Of a stretch of DNA of 64,000 bases, positions 26,194-35,571 are shown one piece after another. Within the stretch, counting starts at the first letter, position 1. The number at the start of each line of letters is the position of its first letter. The stretch comes from Polaribacter sp. Z022. Its GTDB lineage: Bacteria > Bacteroidota > Bacteroidia > Flavobacteriales > Flavobacteriaceae. The notes below the pieces were generated by a model that had not been told where the DNA came from, made no database searches, and saw only the letters and a list, made by a program, of their open reading frames with translations. The stretch is taken from contig NZ_JALCZO010000001.1 in assembly GCF_023555495.1 (NCBI RefSeq), positions 124,001 to 188,000 of the forward strand, given 5' to 3'. The position numbers were made by a program, and so were the translations under genes.

Positions 26194-28161
26194 TTATTTA
26201 GGCTCTAATAATAATACTATTTTATTAAAATCTGCTGCACTGTTAATAACAGTTCTGTATTGTTCGTAAACGTTAACAGGTACTATATTTTCTCTGTAAT
26301 GCTCATCTGCAGTTATTTTTAGTTTATTACCTTCTAACTTATAAAAAGACTTAAATGAAAACAGTTCTTTACCTTCTTTGGTATAAGAGTTATTAATATT
26401 AATATCGTCTAAATTGGTTATTTTGTATCCTTCTGGTATGTTTAAAGTTAAGGTTCTGTAATAACTTCTATGAAACTGCTCTTCTAAAGGTAAAACTCTT
26501 TCTTTTTCTTGATACATTTGTATTTGTTGCCCAATTAAATCTCCTAATTTAAACAAATACTTTCTTCCTGCTTTTTCTACAAATGCTTCTGTTGTAAAAT
26601 CTACAATAAACTGTAAAGGTTTAATACCGAATAATTCTGAATCATCATTTACCATTTTTTTACTAGTAAATTCTAAATCTTTTGTAATACTTTCCATGAT
26701 TCCTTCTATCAATTCATCTTTATCTTCTCCTTGAATTAAATGCATAAAAGGTTGAATATTCATTGCATAATATCCACTGAAAGCTCTATCAAAATGTATG
26801 TTGTTCTCAGTTAAATTATCTTTATTAAAAGAGATATTTACTTTCATAACATCTACAGTTTCTGCAACTTTTACAGGCTCTATATATTTAATTTTACCAA
26901 CTGCAGATTTGTAATCTCCAATAACTACCTCTTTTATAAATAAGCCATAATTATCTGTGAGATAAGGCATAGGAAAACCATATCTAGTACCAGATGCATT
27001 AGGAGATAAATACTTTTTATATTTTGGAAAGTAGAGTAAAAAATTGGTTAAAAAATTAGTTGCTTCAAAATTGGTATCAAACTTTATTTCTTTTCTATCT
27101 GAAGTTAAAACTAATTCATGTTTTACATTTAAAGTTCTTAAAATTGCAATGTATAGTTTAATAATACCAGTTTCATTTGCTACTTTTTTTGTTAAAATAT
27201 TATCTAAATCTTGTAGTTCTTCATTGTAAACATCTTGAGAGTAAACTGTAGTTTTAATATAAAAATCTAACTTTCTAATTATTGCTTCATTGTCTGCATT
27301 TTCTGGCAATGTTAATTCTTTTATAAAGTCTTTAATTAATCCGTTAGTTTTACTAGAATATTCTGGATAATATGATGCATACAAATTTTGAGAAACATTA
27401 TTATATGTTATTATATCTGCTCCATTTCCTGCTGTGTTTTTATCCATTTTATAAACGATAAAAGCTCTTGAAGCATTGTAAGCTGCTTGGTACTCATCTT
27501 CTAATTTTTCTACTTTAGAAACATGTAATTTATAATGTTGTTTTAAAGTAGTTAATGTGTCTTTTTCTACCTTTTTTAGGTTATTAAAACTCTTAAATTT
27601 AAACAGTAAATTACTTGGAGAAAATAAATCGAATTCTACTTTTTCTATAGGATAAGAATCTTGTATATAGAATTTTTTACCTGTATAACTTGGTGGTCTT
27701 TTTACCACATACATATATTCTATAAAACTACCTTTTGTTATACCTTCTAAAGCATAATATTTATACTTTCTGCCTGTTTCTTCATCTTCTGCAGTTAGTA
27801 TTTTAGATTTATCTAAATTTATTATTTTACCTTCTGGCGTAATTACTCTTGCTTTATTTATTTGTAATTCTGCTCTTGCAGAAAATGGCAAATATATTTT
27901 ATTAAACTCTTCTATAGCATCATCAGAATTTAACCATAAAACTTTGTGTTCTAAATAAAACTCTATTAAATCTTTATCTAAAAAATAAAACTCTGTTACT
28001 GTTTTTTCTTTAAGAGCAAGCATTTCTTCTGTTGTGTTTGCATCTACTTTATAACTTGGTGTTGTTTCCCAATCGTAACTTTTAAAAAAAGGTTGTTCTT
28101 GTGCAATAGTAATTTGCAAAGCAAATAACAGGGTAATAATTAAGCTAACTTTAATTTTCAT
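26194..28161 (-). CDS. Exported DUF3857-type protein, transglutaminase fold without catalytic Cys
   Basis: 655 residues with a signal peptide (to about residue 20, ITIAQ). The layout parallels the upstream neighbour: an N-terminal DUF3857-like beta domain (about 25-270), a central transglutaminase-like helical region (about 275-400) and a C-terminal beta domain with YYRTLTLNIPEGYKI. Where the neighbour has YGDCKDNSSILYRML, this protein has KKVANETGIIKLYIAIL with no Cys, so it should be catalytically dead. It probably acts outside the inner membrane as a binding partner or scaffold. It is last in a three-gene operon, 9 nt after the active paralogue. Confidence 0.75.
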   Translation of the reverse strand: MKIKVSLIITLLFALQITIAQEQPFFKSYDWETTPSYKVDANTTEEMLALKEKTVTEFYFLDKDLIEFYLEHKVLWLNSDDAIEEFNKIYLPFSARAELQINKARVITPEGKIINLDKSKILTAEDEETGRKYKYYALEGITKGSFIEYMYVVKRPPSYTGKKFYIQDSYPIEKVEFDLFSPSNLLFKFKSFNNLKKVEKDTLTTLKQHYKLHVSKVEKLEDEYQAAYNASRAFIVYKMDKNTAGNGADIITYNNVSQNLYASYYPEYSSKTNGLIKDFIKELTLPENADNEAIIRKLDFYIKTTVYSQDVYNEELQDLDNILTKKVANETGIIKLYIAILRTLNVKHELVLTSDRKEIKFDTNFEATNFLTNFLLYFPKYKKYLSPNASGTRYGFPMPYLTDNYGLFIKEVVIGDYKSAVGKIKYIEPVKVAETVDVMKVNISFNKDNLTENNIHFDRAFSGYYAMNIQPFMHLIQGEDKDELIEGIMESITKDLEFTSKKMVNDDSELFGIKPLQFIVDFTTEAFVEKAGRKYLFKLGDLIGQQIQMYQEKERVLPLEEQFHRSYYRTLTLNIPEGYKITNLDDININNSYTKEGKELFSFKSFYKLEGNKLKITADEHYRENIVPVNVYEQYRTVINSAADFNKIVLLLEPK

Positions 28162-28170
28162 AATTCGTTT

Positions 28171-30114
28171 TTATTCTTTCTTTAAAACTACAATTTCTTT
28201 ATAGTTTCTTTCTATTGTTTTAATTTGTTTGTTTACTTCTTTTTGCTCTTCTATACTTAAAGTTAAAAAGTTTAATTCTATTGTTTGATGATATAATACT
28301 TTGTTTTCTTTTATTGAGTAAGAAATTTCGCAATTTATTAGTTTGTTTGCAACCTTAACTGCTTCTGGTAAATAATCTACTTTATAACCTTTAGGAATTT
28401 CTAATACAGTAGTGTAGCTATAATATTTTTTGTAATCGTATTCTATTGCATTTTTACGTTTTTTATCTGTTTTATAAGTAGATAAATCTTTATTTAAATT
28501 TAGGTTGATGTAAATTTCATCACCTAGTTTTTTTGCATAATTTTTAATTTCAAAACTGTAATCAACAATAAAATCATTATCATAATGATATTTATTTGTT
28601 TCTTTAAAACTATTTACTAAAAACTTATTATTTCCTTTTACAAACTTCTTATTATAAAGTTGTTTTAGTTTTGTTTGTGAGTTTTCATCTTCTAAATCGT
28701 TAAAAAGGTCTATTTTAGGATATCCAGAAATACTAGTTTTAGAGTTTCCTAATACAGTTCCGTTTTCTATTTTTATAGATGTTGTATCTATAACTGCATT
28801 TATTTTAGCATCAATTATAGGTACATTTTTTATCTTAAAATCATTTCCGTAAGAAACCAATGCTTCTTTTCCTTGAATAAAAGAAGTTGGAATTCCGAAT
28901 TTAATATATCTCCCTGTAGCGTCTAAATAGTAGGTTCTTCCATTATTTTCATAAGACAAAATCATATGGTTATCTACAACTGGAGTTGGCATTTCTGAGT
29001 AAGTATATGGTATATCTCTTGTACCAATCCATGTTAAGTTTCCTTTAACTCCTGCTAGTTCTAACATTCGATAAAGTATGCTAGAATTGTCTTTACAATC
29101 GCCATATTTTTTTCTAAAAACCTCATTAGATTCTCTTGGTATAAAACCACCTAAGGCGTACTCAAAAGCAATGTATTTTATATTTTTTTGAGTCCAATAA
29201 TAGATTGCTTTGACCTTTTCTAATTCTGTTTTTTTATTTGCTGTAATTTCTGCTACTAAAGCAATTAGATCTTTATTAGGAGCTTCTGTATTTACATTTT
29301 CTACTAAAGAGTAATACCAACTATACAAATCTGCTACATCTCCTAACAACTTTTTATTTTTTCTATTAATTTTATATGAAGTAATTATAGGTGCAATGTG
29401 TGGTAAAATGGTTTTAAAACTTGGTGTTTTTACCTCATATTCATATTCTTTTTGATTGTTTAACTGCCAAGTATAAATTGTTTGTTTTCTTTTTTCTTGT
29501 TTTGTAAACTTAATATTATTGTTAGAAATATTAAATTTTCTAAATTCTAATGCAACACCTTTATCTGCAATAATGGTTACTTTATTTTTTACTACTGGAA
29601 AATAATCTCCAAAATAAAAAGGAGATAAAAAACGAGGATTTTTAATTTTTTGAGAATAATTTAAAGTTGATTTTGATCCTTTTTTTAAATTTGGGTACAC
29701 AAAATTTAACGACTTTGTATCATCATAAAAAGAGCTATTTAAGTCATCTTTTTGAGTAAACTTTTCTACTTTTTTTTCTACATAATTATTATTCTCAAAA
29801 GATAATGTTGAAGCTTTTACTTCATTCATTTCAAAAAAAGCTGAGAAATTTAAGGTGTTTTTAGAGTTGTATGTGGCTGCTTCATTTAAATATAAATCTT
29901 CTTCTATAAATTCTTGATTGATATCTAAACCTTCTTTATTTGCTTTTATTGTAATGATAGTTTCTTGTAACAAACGAACTCTAGCAGCTTCTGGATGTAA
30001 TTTTTTATATTTTAAAAACTCTGAAGAATACTGAGCATTTACACTTGTAATTACAGCTAAAAAGAAGGTAATTAAACCCAGTTTATTAATTTTCGACCTT
30101 GTATATTTTTCCAT
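28171..30114 (-). CDS. Exported DUF3857/transglutaminase-like protein
   Basis: 647 residues with an N-terminal signal segment (about 1-27, ending SVNAQ), a DUF3857 domain (about 40-260) and a transglutaminase core with an intact triad: Cys340 in YGDCKD, His383 in DNHMIL and Asp398 in YYLDATGR. The C-terminal domain ends with the YTTVLEIPKGYKVDYLPE pattern. The core family includes cysteine proteases and amidases as well as transglutaminases; the substrate is unknown. Its start overlaps the end of the MORN gene by 29 nt, so the two are translationally linked. Confidence 0.82.
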   Translation of the reverse strand: MEKYTRSKINKLGLITFFLAVITSVNAQYSSEFLKYKKLHPEAARVRLLQETIITIKANKEGLDINQEFIEEDLYLNEAATYNSKNTLNFSAFFEMNEVKASTLSFENNNYVEKKVEKFTQKDDLNSSFYDDTKSLNFVYPNLKKGSKSTLNYSQKIKNPRFLSPFYFGDYFPVVKNKVTIIADKGVALEFRKFNISNNNIKFTKQEKRKQTIYTWQLNNQKEYEYEVKTPSFKTILPHIAPIITSYKINRKNKKLLGDVADLYSWYYSLVENVNTEAPNKDLIALVAEITANKKTELEKVKAIYYWTQKNIKYIAFEYALGGFIPRESNEVFRKKYGDCKDNSSILYRMLELAGVKGNLTWIGTRDIPYTYSEMPTPVVDNHMILSYENNGRTYYLDATGRYIKFGIPTSFIQGKEALVSYGNDFKIKNVPIIDAKINAVIDTTSIKIENGTVLGNSKTSISGYPKIDLFNDLEDENSQTKLKQLYNKKFVKGNNKFLVNSFKETNKYHYDNDFIVDYSFEIKNYAKKLGDEIYINLNLNKDLSTYKTDKKRKNAIEYDYKKYYSYTTVLEIPKGYKVDYLPEAVKVANKLINCEISYSIKENKVLYHQTIELNFLTLSIEEQKEVNKQIKTIERNYKEIVVLKKE

Positions 30115-33100
30115 TAAAATACTCTTTTTTAGTAATTAGTTTTCCTGCCTCATTATAAAAAAATGCCATTCCATGTTTTTCATCATTTTTAAACATGAAT
30201 TCTTCTTTTTTATTTCCGTTTTCGAAAAATACAATTTGTTTTCCTTGGTTTTGACCATGAAAATAATTGGTTTCTTTTTTTAGTTTTCCATTAGAAAAAT
30301 ACTCTTTTCTAAGACCATGATAATTACCATCTACATAATTTATTTCTTCTACTAAATTTCCAGAATATGCATAAGTTTTATAACTTTTTATTAAGTTTCC
30401 AAATTTATACTCCATTACTCTAGATGGTTTTCCATTATCAAAAAAAGCTTCAATTTTACCACTTTCTTTATCTAATGGAATCATTGCAATTTCTGTTCCG
30501 TTTTTATCTAAATAACTATATCCAATTAATTCTCCATGATTGTAAAAACGAATTAATTGTAGTTTTCCTGAAGGATCATAAAACTCATGTCTTCCATGTT
30601 TTTCTCCATCATAATATTCTATTATTCCTTTTTTTACACCTGTATCATAAAACTTTTTACTAACACCTACTTCTGCATCATTTTCAAAATTATACTCTCC
30701 TTGTATGGTGCCATTTTTATAATAATTAGTTACTTTTCCTTGCGCATTTCCTCTAGAGTAATTGGTTGTACTTTCTACATTTCCATTTTCATAATACCAA
30801 GTCCAAAGTCCGTTTTGTTTTCCATTTAAATAACTACCTGTAATTTTTTTATTGCCATTAAAATAAAATATTTCGTAGTTTCCATGCTTTACTTCATTTA
30901 CATAAGAAATTCTAGTTCTAACTTTTCCATTATAATGTTTAGATTCTATATTGTACTCTTTTTCTTTAGAAGTATAATTTAAAGTTTCAAACAAATTTTC
31001 GTCTTTATCAAAGATTTGTTCTGAGATTAAATTACCAAATATATACCTTGTATTAGAAGTTAATTTACCATCTACTCCAAAACTTTTTTGAACTCCATTA
31101 AGTTTTCCTTTATGAAAAAAGTTGATTGCATTTAAAGTTCCATCAATATTATAATATTTCCATTCTCCATGTTGATTTCCATCTTTATACCAACCTTGAG
31201 CATTCATTTGCCCATTTATATAATTACCCACATAATAACCATCTATTACATCTTCTTTATAAGTTGTTATGTTGTCTATATTTCCGTTTTTAAAGTAGGT
31301 AAAATACTGACCAATTATTTTATTTTCTTCAAAATTCCCTTTGTTTTTTAGAACACCATTGTTTGTGTAAAATTTCCATTCTCCAGATTTTCCACCAGAA
31401 ATATCATACAAACCTTCTGTTGTTTTATTTCCTTTAGGTGAAAAACCTTCGTAATAAAACGCTCCACTTTTCTTTTTACCTTCTTTTAAAATAGTGGCAT
31501 CTTTATTATAAAAAGTATAAGCTATAATTTCTCCTTTTCTATAGATGTATTCATAAAACAATTTACCATCTGTATCATAAAATTTATACAAACCATTTAA
31601 GTTTCCTTTTTTGTAAGTAAAATCGCTTTTAATAATACCATTAGAATAATACGTTTTCCATACACCATCATAAAAACCTTCTAAACTTTGACCAATTTCA
31701 TGCAAATTTCCATTAGAATAATAGCTTTTATAACTACCATTTAACTCGTTATTTGCATAATTAATTTCAGTAGATATTTTATTATTGTAATGATAAGATG
31801 TTTGTAATCCTTCTTTATTTCCATCTTTATAATATGTTTTTTCATACACATTTCCATTGGCATAAAACTCTAATACTTCACCATCAATTTTACCATCTTT
31901 ATATGGAATTTGGTATTCAAGAATTTTTTCTCCAACATCAAAATACGATTTATACATACCATCTAAGGCACCAGAATTAAAAAATTTTCTTTGTACTAAA
32001 GCTCCTTTATTATTGTAATATTCATATTGCCAATGCAAAGAATCATTTACATAATTAGCATCAACATATTTCTTACCATTATCATAGTACATTAAGTTTT
32101 TACCTTCTAAAACACCTTCTTTGTAAAAAGCAGTTTCTTTTATTTTATGGTTTGAGTTATACCAAGTCCATTTACCAGTTCTTTCTCCCAAATTATTAAA
32201 TGCTCCTTCTGCAGTTAATCTACCAGAATTATTATAAAACTGCCACATACCAACTGCTTTTCCATACTCTAATTTACCAATTGCATCTACATAAAAATCT
32301 GTATACTCATAAGTAACTTCTTGTAACTCTCCATTAAAAAGTATTTTATTTTGAGCCACTTTTTTTGCCCATTCAATTTTTGCATTTGCTAAAAACTGAA
32401 TAATTTCTTTTGTTTTTTTCTTTACAATTTTTTTATATTCTTCGTTTTTTATAGAATAACATAAGGTGTAAATAAAATCATCAAACTTATTGTTTTGAGC
32501 AATCCAATTGTAAAACGGAACATATGTTTTAGTCCAAAAATTACTTTCTCCTTCAAAGTTTTTTAATTGTGCAATCATTGCATGGTTTTGTCTTACCAAA
32601 GCAAGATTAAAAGGATTGTTTGTTTTATAGTTGGCATTCATTGCTATTTTACTACTTAATGCTAAATCTATATCTTCAAAAGAATCATCTGCATCATCTA
32701 ATTTTAAATTACTATCTCTTTTATTAGAGTTTTTAGCCTGAATAACATTGTTTAAAGACTGTAAAACAGTAAATGCTCCATCTGCATCTGGTTCTAAAAG
32801 CAAATACATGTTAAAACACATTAAAGCCTGTGTTAAACGCTCTTGTTTGTAATAAATATTACCTATTTGTAAATGAGGTTTTGTATATGTAGGATTAAAA
32901 GTAATTGCCTTTTTATAAGCATTTACAGCTTCATTAAGTTTTCCTTGAGTTTCTAAAACATAACCTTTATTAAACCATAATAAAGCATTTTTAGGATAAT
33001 ACTGAAGGCCTTTATTGTAATTATCTAAAGCTTCTTGATTTCTTTTTAAATTTGATAAAGCAACACCTTTATTGGCATAAAAATTTGCTTTAGAATGAGA

Positions 33101-33364
33101 ATGAGGGTTATTAAGGCCTTCATTTACTACATCTAAAGCTTCTTTGTATTTTTTAGATTGTAAAAGATAATATGATTTTGAAACTAATAATGAGTAATAA
33201 GCAGAATCGTTTTTATTAACTTGATTAATAAGGTTTACAACTTTTTCATTTTCTGTTTCTTTAGAAATTTTTTGAATAATTTCTGTATAATCTATAAAAG
33301 GGATTTTTTCTTGTGAGTAGCAAAAATTTGTCACAAGTAATATAGCAATTAGTATTTTTTTCAT
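30086..33364 (-). CDS. Exported TPR and MORN-repeat protein
   Basis: 1092 residues: signal peptide (to about 17, FCYS), TPR repeats at about 30-200 (for example ALLWFNKGYVLETQGKLNEA), a linker, then from about 370 to the end a long array of MORN_2-type repeats of about 23 residues (YYNNGK, G.W.WY..G, L.GEYK patterns). By spacing there are roughly 30; I did not count each. Databases often call such repeats 'YwqK family antitoxin', which has no support here. The rod-like beta array is probably periplasmic or on the surface and may bind the two transglutaminase-like partners encoded in the same operon. Confidence 0.85.
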   Translation of the reverse strand: MKKILIAILLVTNFCYSQEKIPFIDYTEIIQKISKETENEKVVNLINQVNKNDSAYYSLLVSKSYYLLQSKKYKEALDVVNEGLNNPHSHSKANFYANKGVALSNLKRNQEALDNYNKGLQYYPKNALLWFNKGYVLETQGKLNEAVNAYKKAITFNPTYTKPHLQIGNIYYKQERLTQALMCFNMYLLLEPDADGAFTVLQSLNNVIQAKNSNKRDSNLKLDDADDSFEDIDLALSSKIAMNANYKTNNPFNLALVRQNHAMIAQLKNFEGESNFWTKTYVPFYNWIAQNNKFDDFIYTLCYSIKNEEYKKIVKKKTKEIIQFLANAKIEWAKKVAQNKILFNGELQEVTYEYTDFYVDAIGKLEYGKAVGMWQFYNNSGRLTAEGAFNNLGERTGKWTWYNSNHKIKETAFYKEGVLEGKNLMYYDNGKKYVDANYVNDSLHWQYEYYNNKGALVQRKFFNSGALDGMYKSYFDVGEKILEYQIPYKDGKIDGEVLEFYANGNVYEKTYYKDGNKEGLQTSYHYNNKISTEINYANNELNGSYKSYYSNGNLHEIGQSLEGFYDGVWKTYYSNGIIKSDFTYKKGNLNGLYKFYDTDGKLFYEYIYRKGEIIAYTFYNKDATILKEGKKKSGAFYYEGFSPKGNKTTEGLYDISGGKSGEWKFYTNNGVLKNKGNFEENKIIGQYFTYFKNGNIDNITTYKEDVIDGYYVGNYINGQMNAQGWYKDGNQHGEWKYYNIDGTLNAINFFHKGKLNGVQKSFGVDGKLTSNTRYIFGNLISEQIFDKDENLFETLNYTSKEKEYNIESKHYNGKVRTRISYVNEVKHGNYEIFYFNGNKKITGSYLNGKQNGLWTWYYENGNVESTTNYSRGNAQGKVTNYYKNGTIQGEYNFENDAEVGVSKKFYDTGVKKGIIEYYDGEKHGRHEFYDPSGKLQLIRFYNHGELIGYSYLDKNGTEIAMIPLDKESGKIEAFFDNGKPSRVMEYKFGNLIKSYKTYAYSGNLVEEINYVDGNYHGLRKEYFSNGKLKKETNYFHGQNQGKQIVFFENGNKKEEFMFKNDEKHGMAFFYNEAGKLITKKEYFNGKIYKVEN

Positions 33365-33379
33365 AAAACTAAAATACTA

Positions 33380-33427
33380 AAAAGAGGCAACAAAAACTTT
33401 AATAATAAAAATTTTGTTGCCTCTTTT
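33380..33427 (-). terminator. Long hairpin terminator after the sulfur cluster
   Basis: A 15-bp perfect stem, 33381-33395 with 33412-33426 (core GAGGCAAC / GTTGCCTC), has a 16-nt loop and T-runs on both sides. It ends the minus-strand transcript of the HMA gene and lies 17 nt upstream of the MORN gene start. Confidence 0.8.
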
Positions 33428-33442
33428 ATATAGAAATATTTT

Positions 33443-33709
33443 CTACGAATCTATTCTACCAACTGCACAACTAACAAAAGATTTTGCTTTATGCATTACT
33501 GTGTTTTTATCGCCAACTTCTGGGTATCCTAATTTTGATAATTTAGACTTTATTTCTTCTAAACTTTCTTTTTCTGAAGATACTGAAACAATTGATTTTT
33601 CTATATCAATTTCTACTTCATTAACTCCTTCTAGAGATAAAATTCCTTTTTTAATAGTTGCTGCACAACCACCACATTTTAAATTTTCTATTTGTATATC
33701 TGCTTTCAT
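33443..33709 (-). CDS. Heavy-metal-associated (HMA) domain protein
   Basis: 88 residues from the start I prefer (33709, MKADIQIENLK), whose ATG overlaps the TAA of the rhodanese gene (TAATG); an upstream in-frame ATG at 33733 would lengthen the overlap. The ferredoxin-like HMA domain has the metal site KCGGCAA (Cys12 and Cys15), as in CopZ-type copper chaperones. The C-terminal 20 residues add further Cys. It is last in the sulfur cluster, so it could bind copper or another soft metal that reacts with sulfide. Confidence 0.85.
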   Translation of the reverse strand: MKADIQIENLKCGGCAATIKKGILSLEGVNEVEIDIEKSIVSVSSEKESLEEIKSKLSKLGYPEVGDKNTVMHKAKSFVSCAVGRIDS

Positions 33710-34083
33710 TACTGTTTGTTTTCTTTTTTCCATTTATTATATCCGCCTAAAACATTATAGACTTCATATCCTTTTTCTTGTAGCATTTTAGTGGCTTTAC
33801 CACTTCTATTACCACTTCTACAATATAAATATACTGGTTTGTTTTTATCTAATTTACTTACTGCTTTTTCTGTAAAATCTTTATCAAAATAATTAATAAA
33901 TAAAGACGATTCTATAAAACCATATCGTAATTCGCTTGGTGTTCTTACATCTACCAATTGAATTTTATCTTTAGATAATAATTCTTTTAATTTTTGAGTA
34001 GTTATTGTTTTTATTCCTTGTGCTTTTCCACAATTTATAAAAAGTAAACTAGAAAAAAAGAGTATTAATAATTGCTTCATCAT
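33709..34083 (-). CDS. Lipoprotein rhodanese
   Basis: 124 residues (start at the first of two consecutive ATGs; the second is equally possible). The N-terminus MKQLLILFFSSLLFINCGK has a lipobox with Cys18, so the protein is probably a periplasm-facing lipoprotein. A single rhodanese domain follows, with LVDVRTPSEL and the active loop YLYCRSGNRSGKA (Cys88). It should carry sulfane sulfur as a persulfide. Its ATG directly follows the stop of the persulfide dioxygenase gene, showing coupled expression. Confidence 0.87.
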   Translation of the reverse strand: MMKQLLILFFSSLLFINCGKAQGIKTITTQKLKELLSKDKIQLVDVRTPSELRYGFIESSLFINYFDKDFTEKAVSKLDKNKPVYLYCRSGNRSGKATKMLQEKGYEVYNVLGGYNKWKKENKQ

Positions 34084-35490
34084 TTATTTTAAAGTAGAAG
34101 GACAAACTGCTGCTGTTCTTTCTATATTGGTATTTCTTATTGCAGCATAACCACCAGCAACATCTATTACATTATGATATCCTCTGGCTTTTAATATAGA
34201 AGCTGCAATTACAGATCTATATCCGCCTGCACAATGCACATAAAAATCTTCTTTTTTAGGGAATTCTGAAATATGGTCATTTAAAAAATCTAAAGGTGTA
34301 CTTTCTGCAACTACAATATGTTCGCTTGCAAATTCACCTGGTTTTCTTACATCAAAAACTAAAGCATTTTCTTTAATTTTATTTTCTAAAACATCTACAG
34401 AAACAGAATTTAAAGTATCTATTTCTTTATCTGCTTTTTTCCAAGAATTAAAGCTTCCTTCTAAATATCCTAAAACATTATCAAAACCAACTCTAGATAA
34501 ACGTGTAATTGTATCTTCTTCTTTACCAATTGGGGTTACCAATAAAATTGGCTGATTAATATCTTTAATTAAAGCTCCAACCCAAGGTGCAAAACCACCA
34601 TCAATTCCTATAAAAATAGACTGAGGTATAAAACCTTTTACAAACTCTGTTTGATGACGAACATCTAAAACTATTGCTTCTGTTTCGTTAGCAATTAATT
34701 CGAATTCTTTTACAGATAATGGTTTTGCACTTTGTTCTATAACATCGTCTATATTTTTATATCCTTCTTTATTTAATTTAACGTTTAAAGGAAAATATGC
34801 TGGTGGAGGCAACAAGCCATCTGTAACTTCTTTAATAAATTCTTCTTTAGTCATATCTGCTCTTAAAGCATAATTGGTTTCTTTTTGATTACCAATTGTA
34901 CCAACAGTTTCTTTACTTAAATTTTTACCACAAGCAGAACCAGCTCCATGTGCAGGGTATACAATAACATCATCAGCTAAAGTCATTACTTTGTTTCTTA
35001 AACTATCGTATAAAAAACCTGCTAAATCTTTTTCTGTTATATTACCTTTTTGAGCTAAATCTGGACGACCAACATCTCCTAAAAATAATGTATCTCCACT
35101 AAAAAGTGCATGGTCTTTACCGTTTTTATCTTTTAGTAAAAAACAAGAGCTCTCCATAGTATGACCAGGAGTATGCAAAACTGTTATACTTAATTCTCCT
35201 AATTTAAAAACTTGATTGTCTTCTGCTATTAACGCATCAAAATTTGGTTTTGCAGTTGGACCATATATTATTTTTCCTCCAGTTTTTTCTGCTAAAGTTA
35301 CATGTCCGCTTACAAAATCTGCATGAAAATGTGTTTCAAAAACATACTTAATCTTTGCATTATTTTTAGTTGCAATATCAATATAATCTTGTACTTCTCT
35401 TAAAGGATCTATTATAGCTACTTCTCCATTACTCTCTATATAATATGCTCCTTGAGCTAAACATCCTGTATAAATTTGTTTTATTATCAT
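34084..35490 (-). CDS. Persulfide dioxygenase-rhodanese fusion (ETHE1/CstB-like)
   Basis: 468 residues from ATG 35490 (MIIKQIYTGCLAQGAYYIE, the usual family start; 8 extra codons lie upstream). The metallo-beta-lactamase domain (about 1-240) has the iron site HFHADFVSGH (His54, His56, Asp58, His63) and later HTPGHT and SGDTLFLGDVGRPDL. Two rhodanese domains follow: the first lacks the catalytic Cys (LLVTPIGKEED), the second has it (YVHCAGGYRS, about Cys418). Relatives oxidise glutathione or CoA persulfide to sulfite and move sulfur between carriers, detoxifying sulfide. It has its own promoter with an operator-like palindrome. Confidence 0.88.
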   Translation of the reverse strand: MIIKQIYTGCLAQGAYYIESNGEVAIIDPLREVQDYIDIATKNNAKIKYVFETHFHADFVSGHVTLAEKTGGKIIYGPTAKPNFDALIAEDNQVFKLGELSITVLHTPGHTMESSCFLLKDKNGKDHALFSGDTLFLGDVGRPDLAQKGNITEKDLAGFLYDSLRNKVMTLADDVIVYPAHGAGSACGKNLSKETVGTIGNQKETNYALRADMTKEEFIKEVTDGLLPPPAYFPLNVKLNKEGYKNIDDVIEQSAKPLSVKEFELIANETEAIVLDVRHQTEFVKGFIPQSIFIGIDGGFAPWVGALIKDINQPILLVTPIGKEEDTITRLSRVGFDNVLGYLEGSFNSWKKADKEIDTLNSVSVDVLENKIKENALVFDVRKPGEFASEHIVVAESTPLDFLNDHISEFPKKEDFYVHCAGGYRSVIAASILKARGYHNVIDVAGGYAAIRNTNIERTAAVCPSTLK

Positions 35491-35516
35491 AATAATTCTC
35501 TTTCTGTTTAACACTT

Positions 35517-35546
35517 CAAAGTAACTTGAGAATTAAAACTTCTCAA
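35517..35546 (-). promoter_or_regulatory. Promoter and operator-like palindrome of the persulfide dioxygenase operon
   Basis: On the minus strand, TTG (35546-35544) and TTACTTTG (35524-35517, one mismatch to TAnnTTTG) are 19 nt apart, the usual Bacteroidota spacing. The spacer is filled by the palindrome TTGAGAA-N7-TTCTCAA (35526-35546), which would let a repressor block polymerase. The leader is 26 nt. Confidence 0.55.
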
Positions 35547-35571
35547 ATGACTTTTATCAGTTTACTTTTAC

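Noticed and set aside
30424..31980. Plus-strand open frames antisense to the MORN gene
   Set aside because: They arise from the periodic repeat coding on the minus strand, are short, and lack start context or known domains.
30086..33364. Antitoxin of a toxin-antitoxin system (YwqK label for MORN_2 proteins)
   Set aside because: The protein is exported, 1092 residues long, and its operon partners are transglutaminase-like proteins with no toxin domain.
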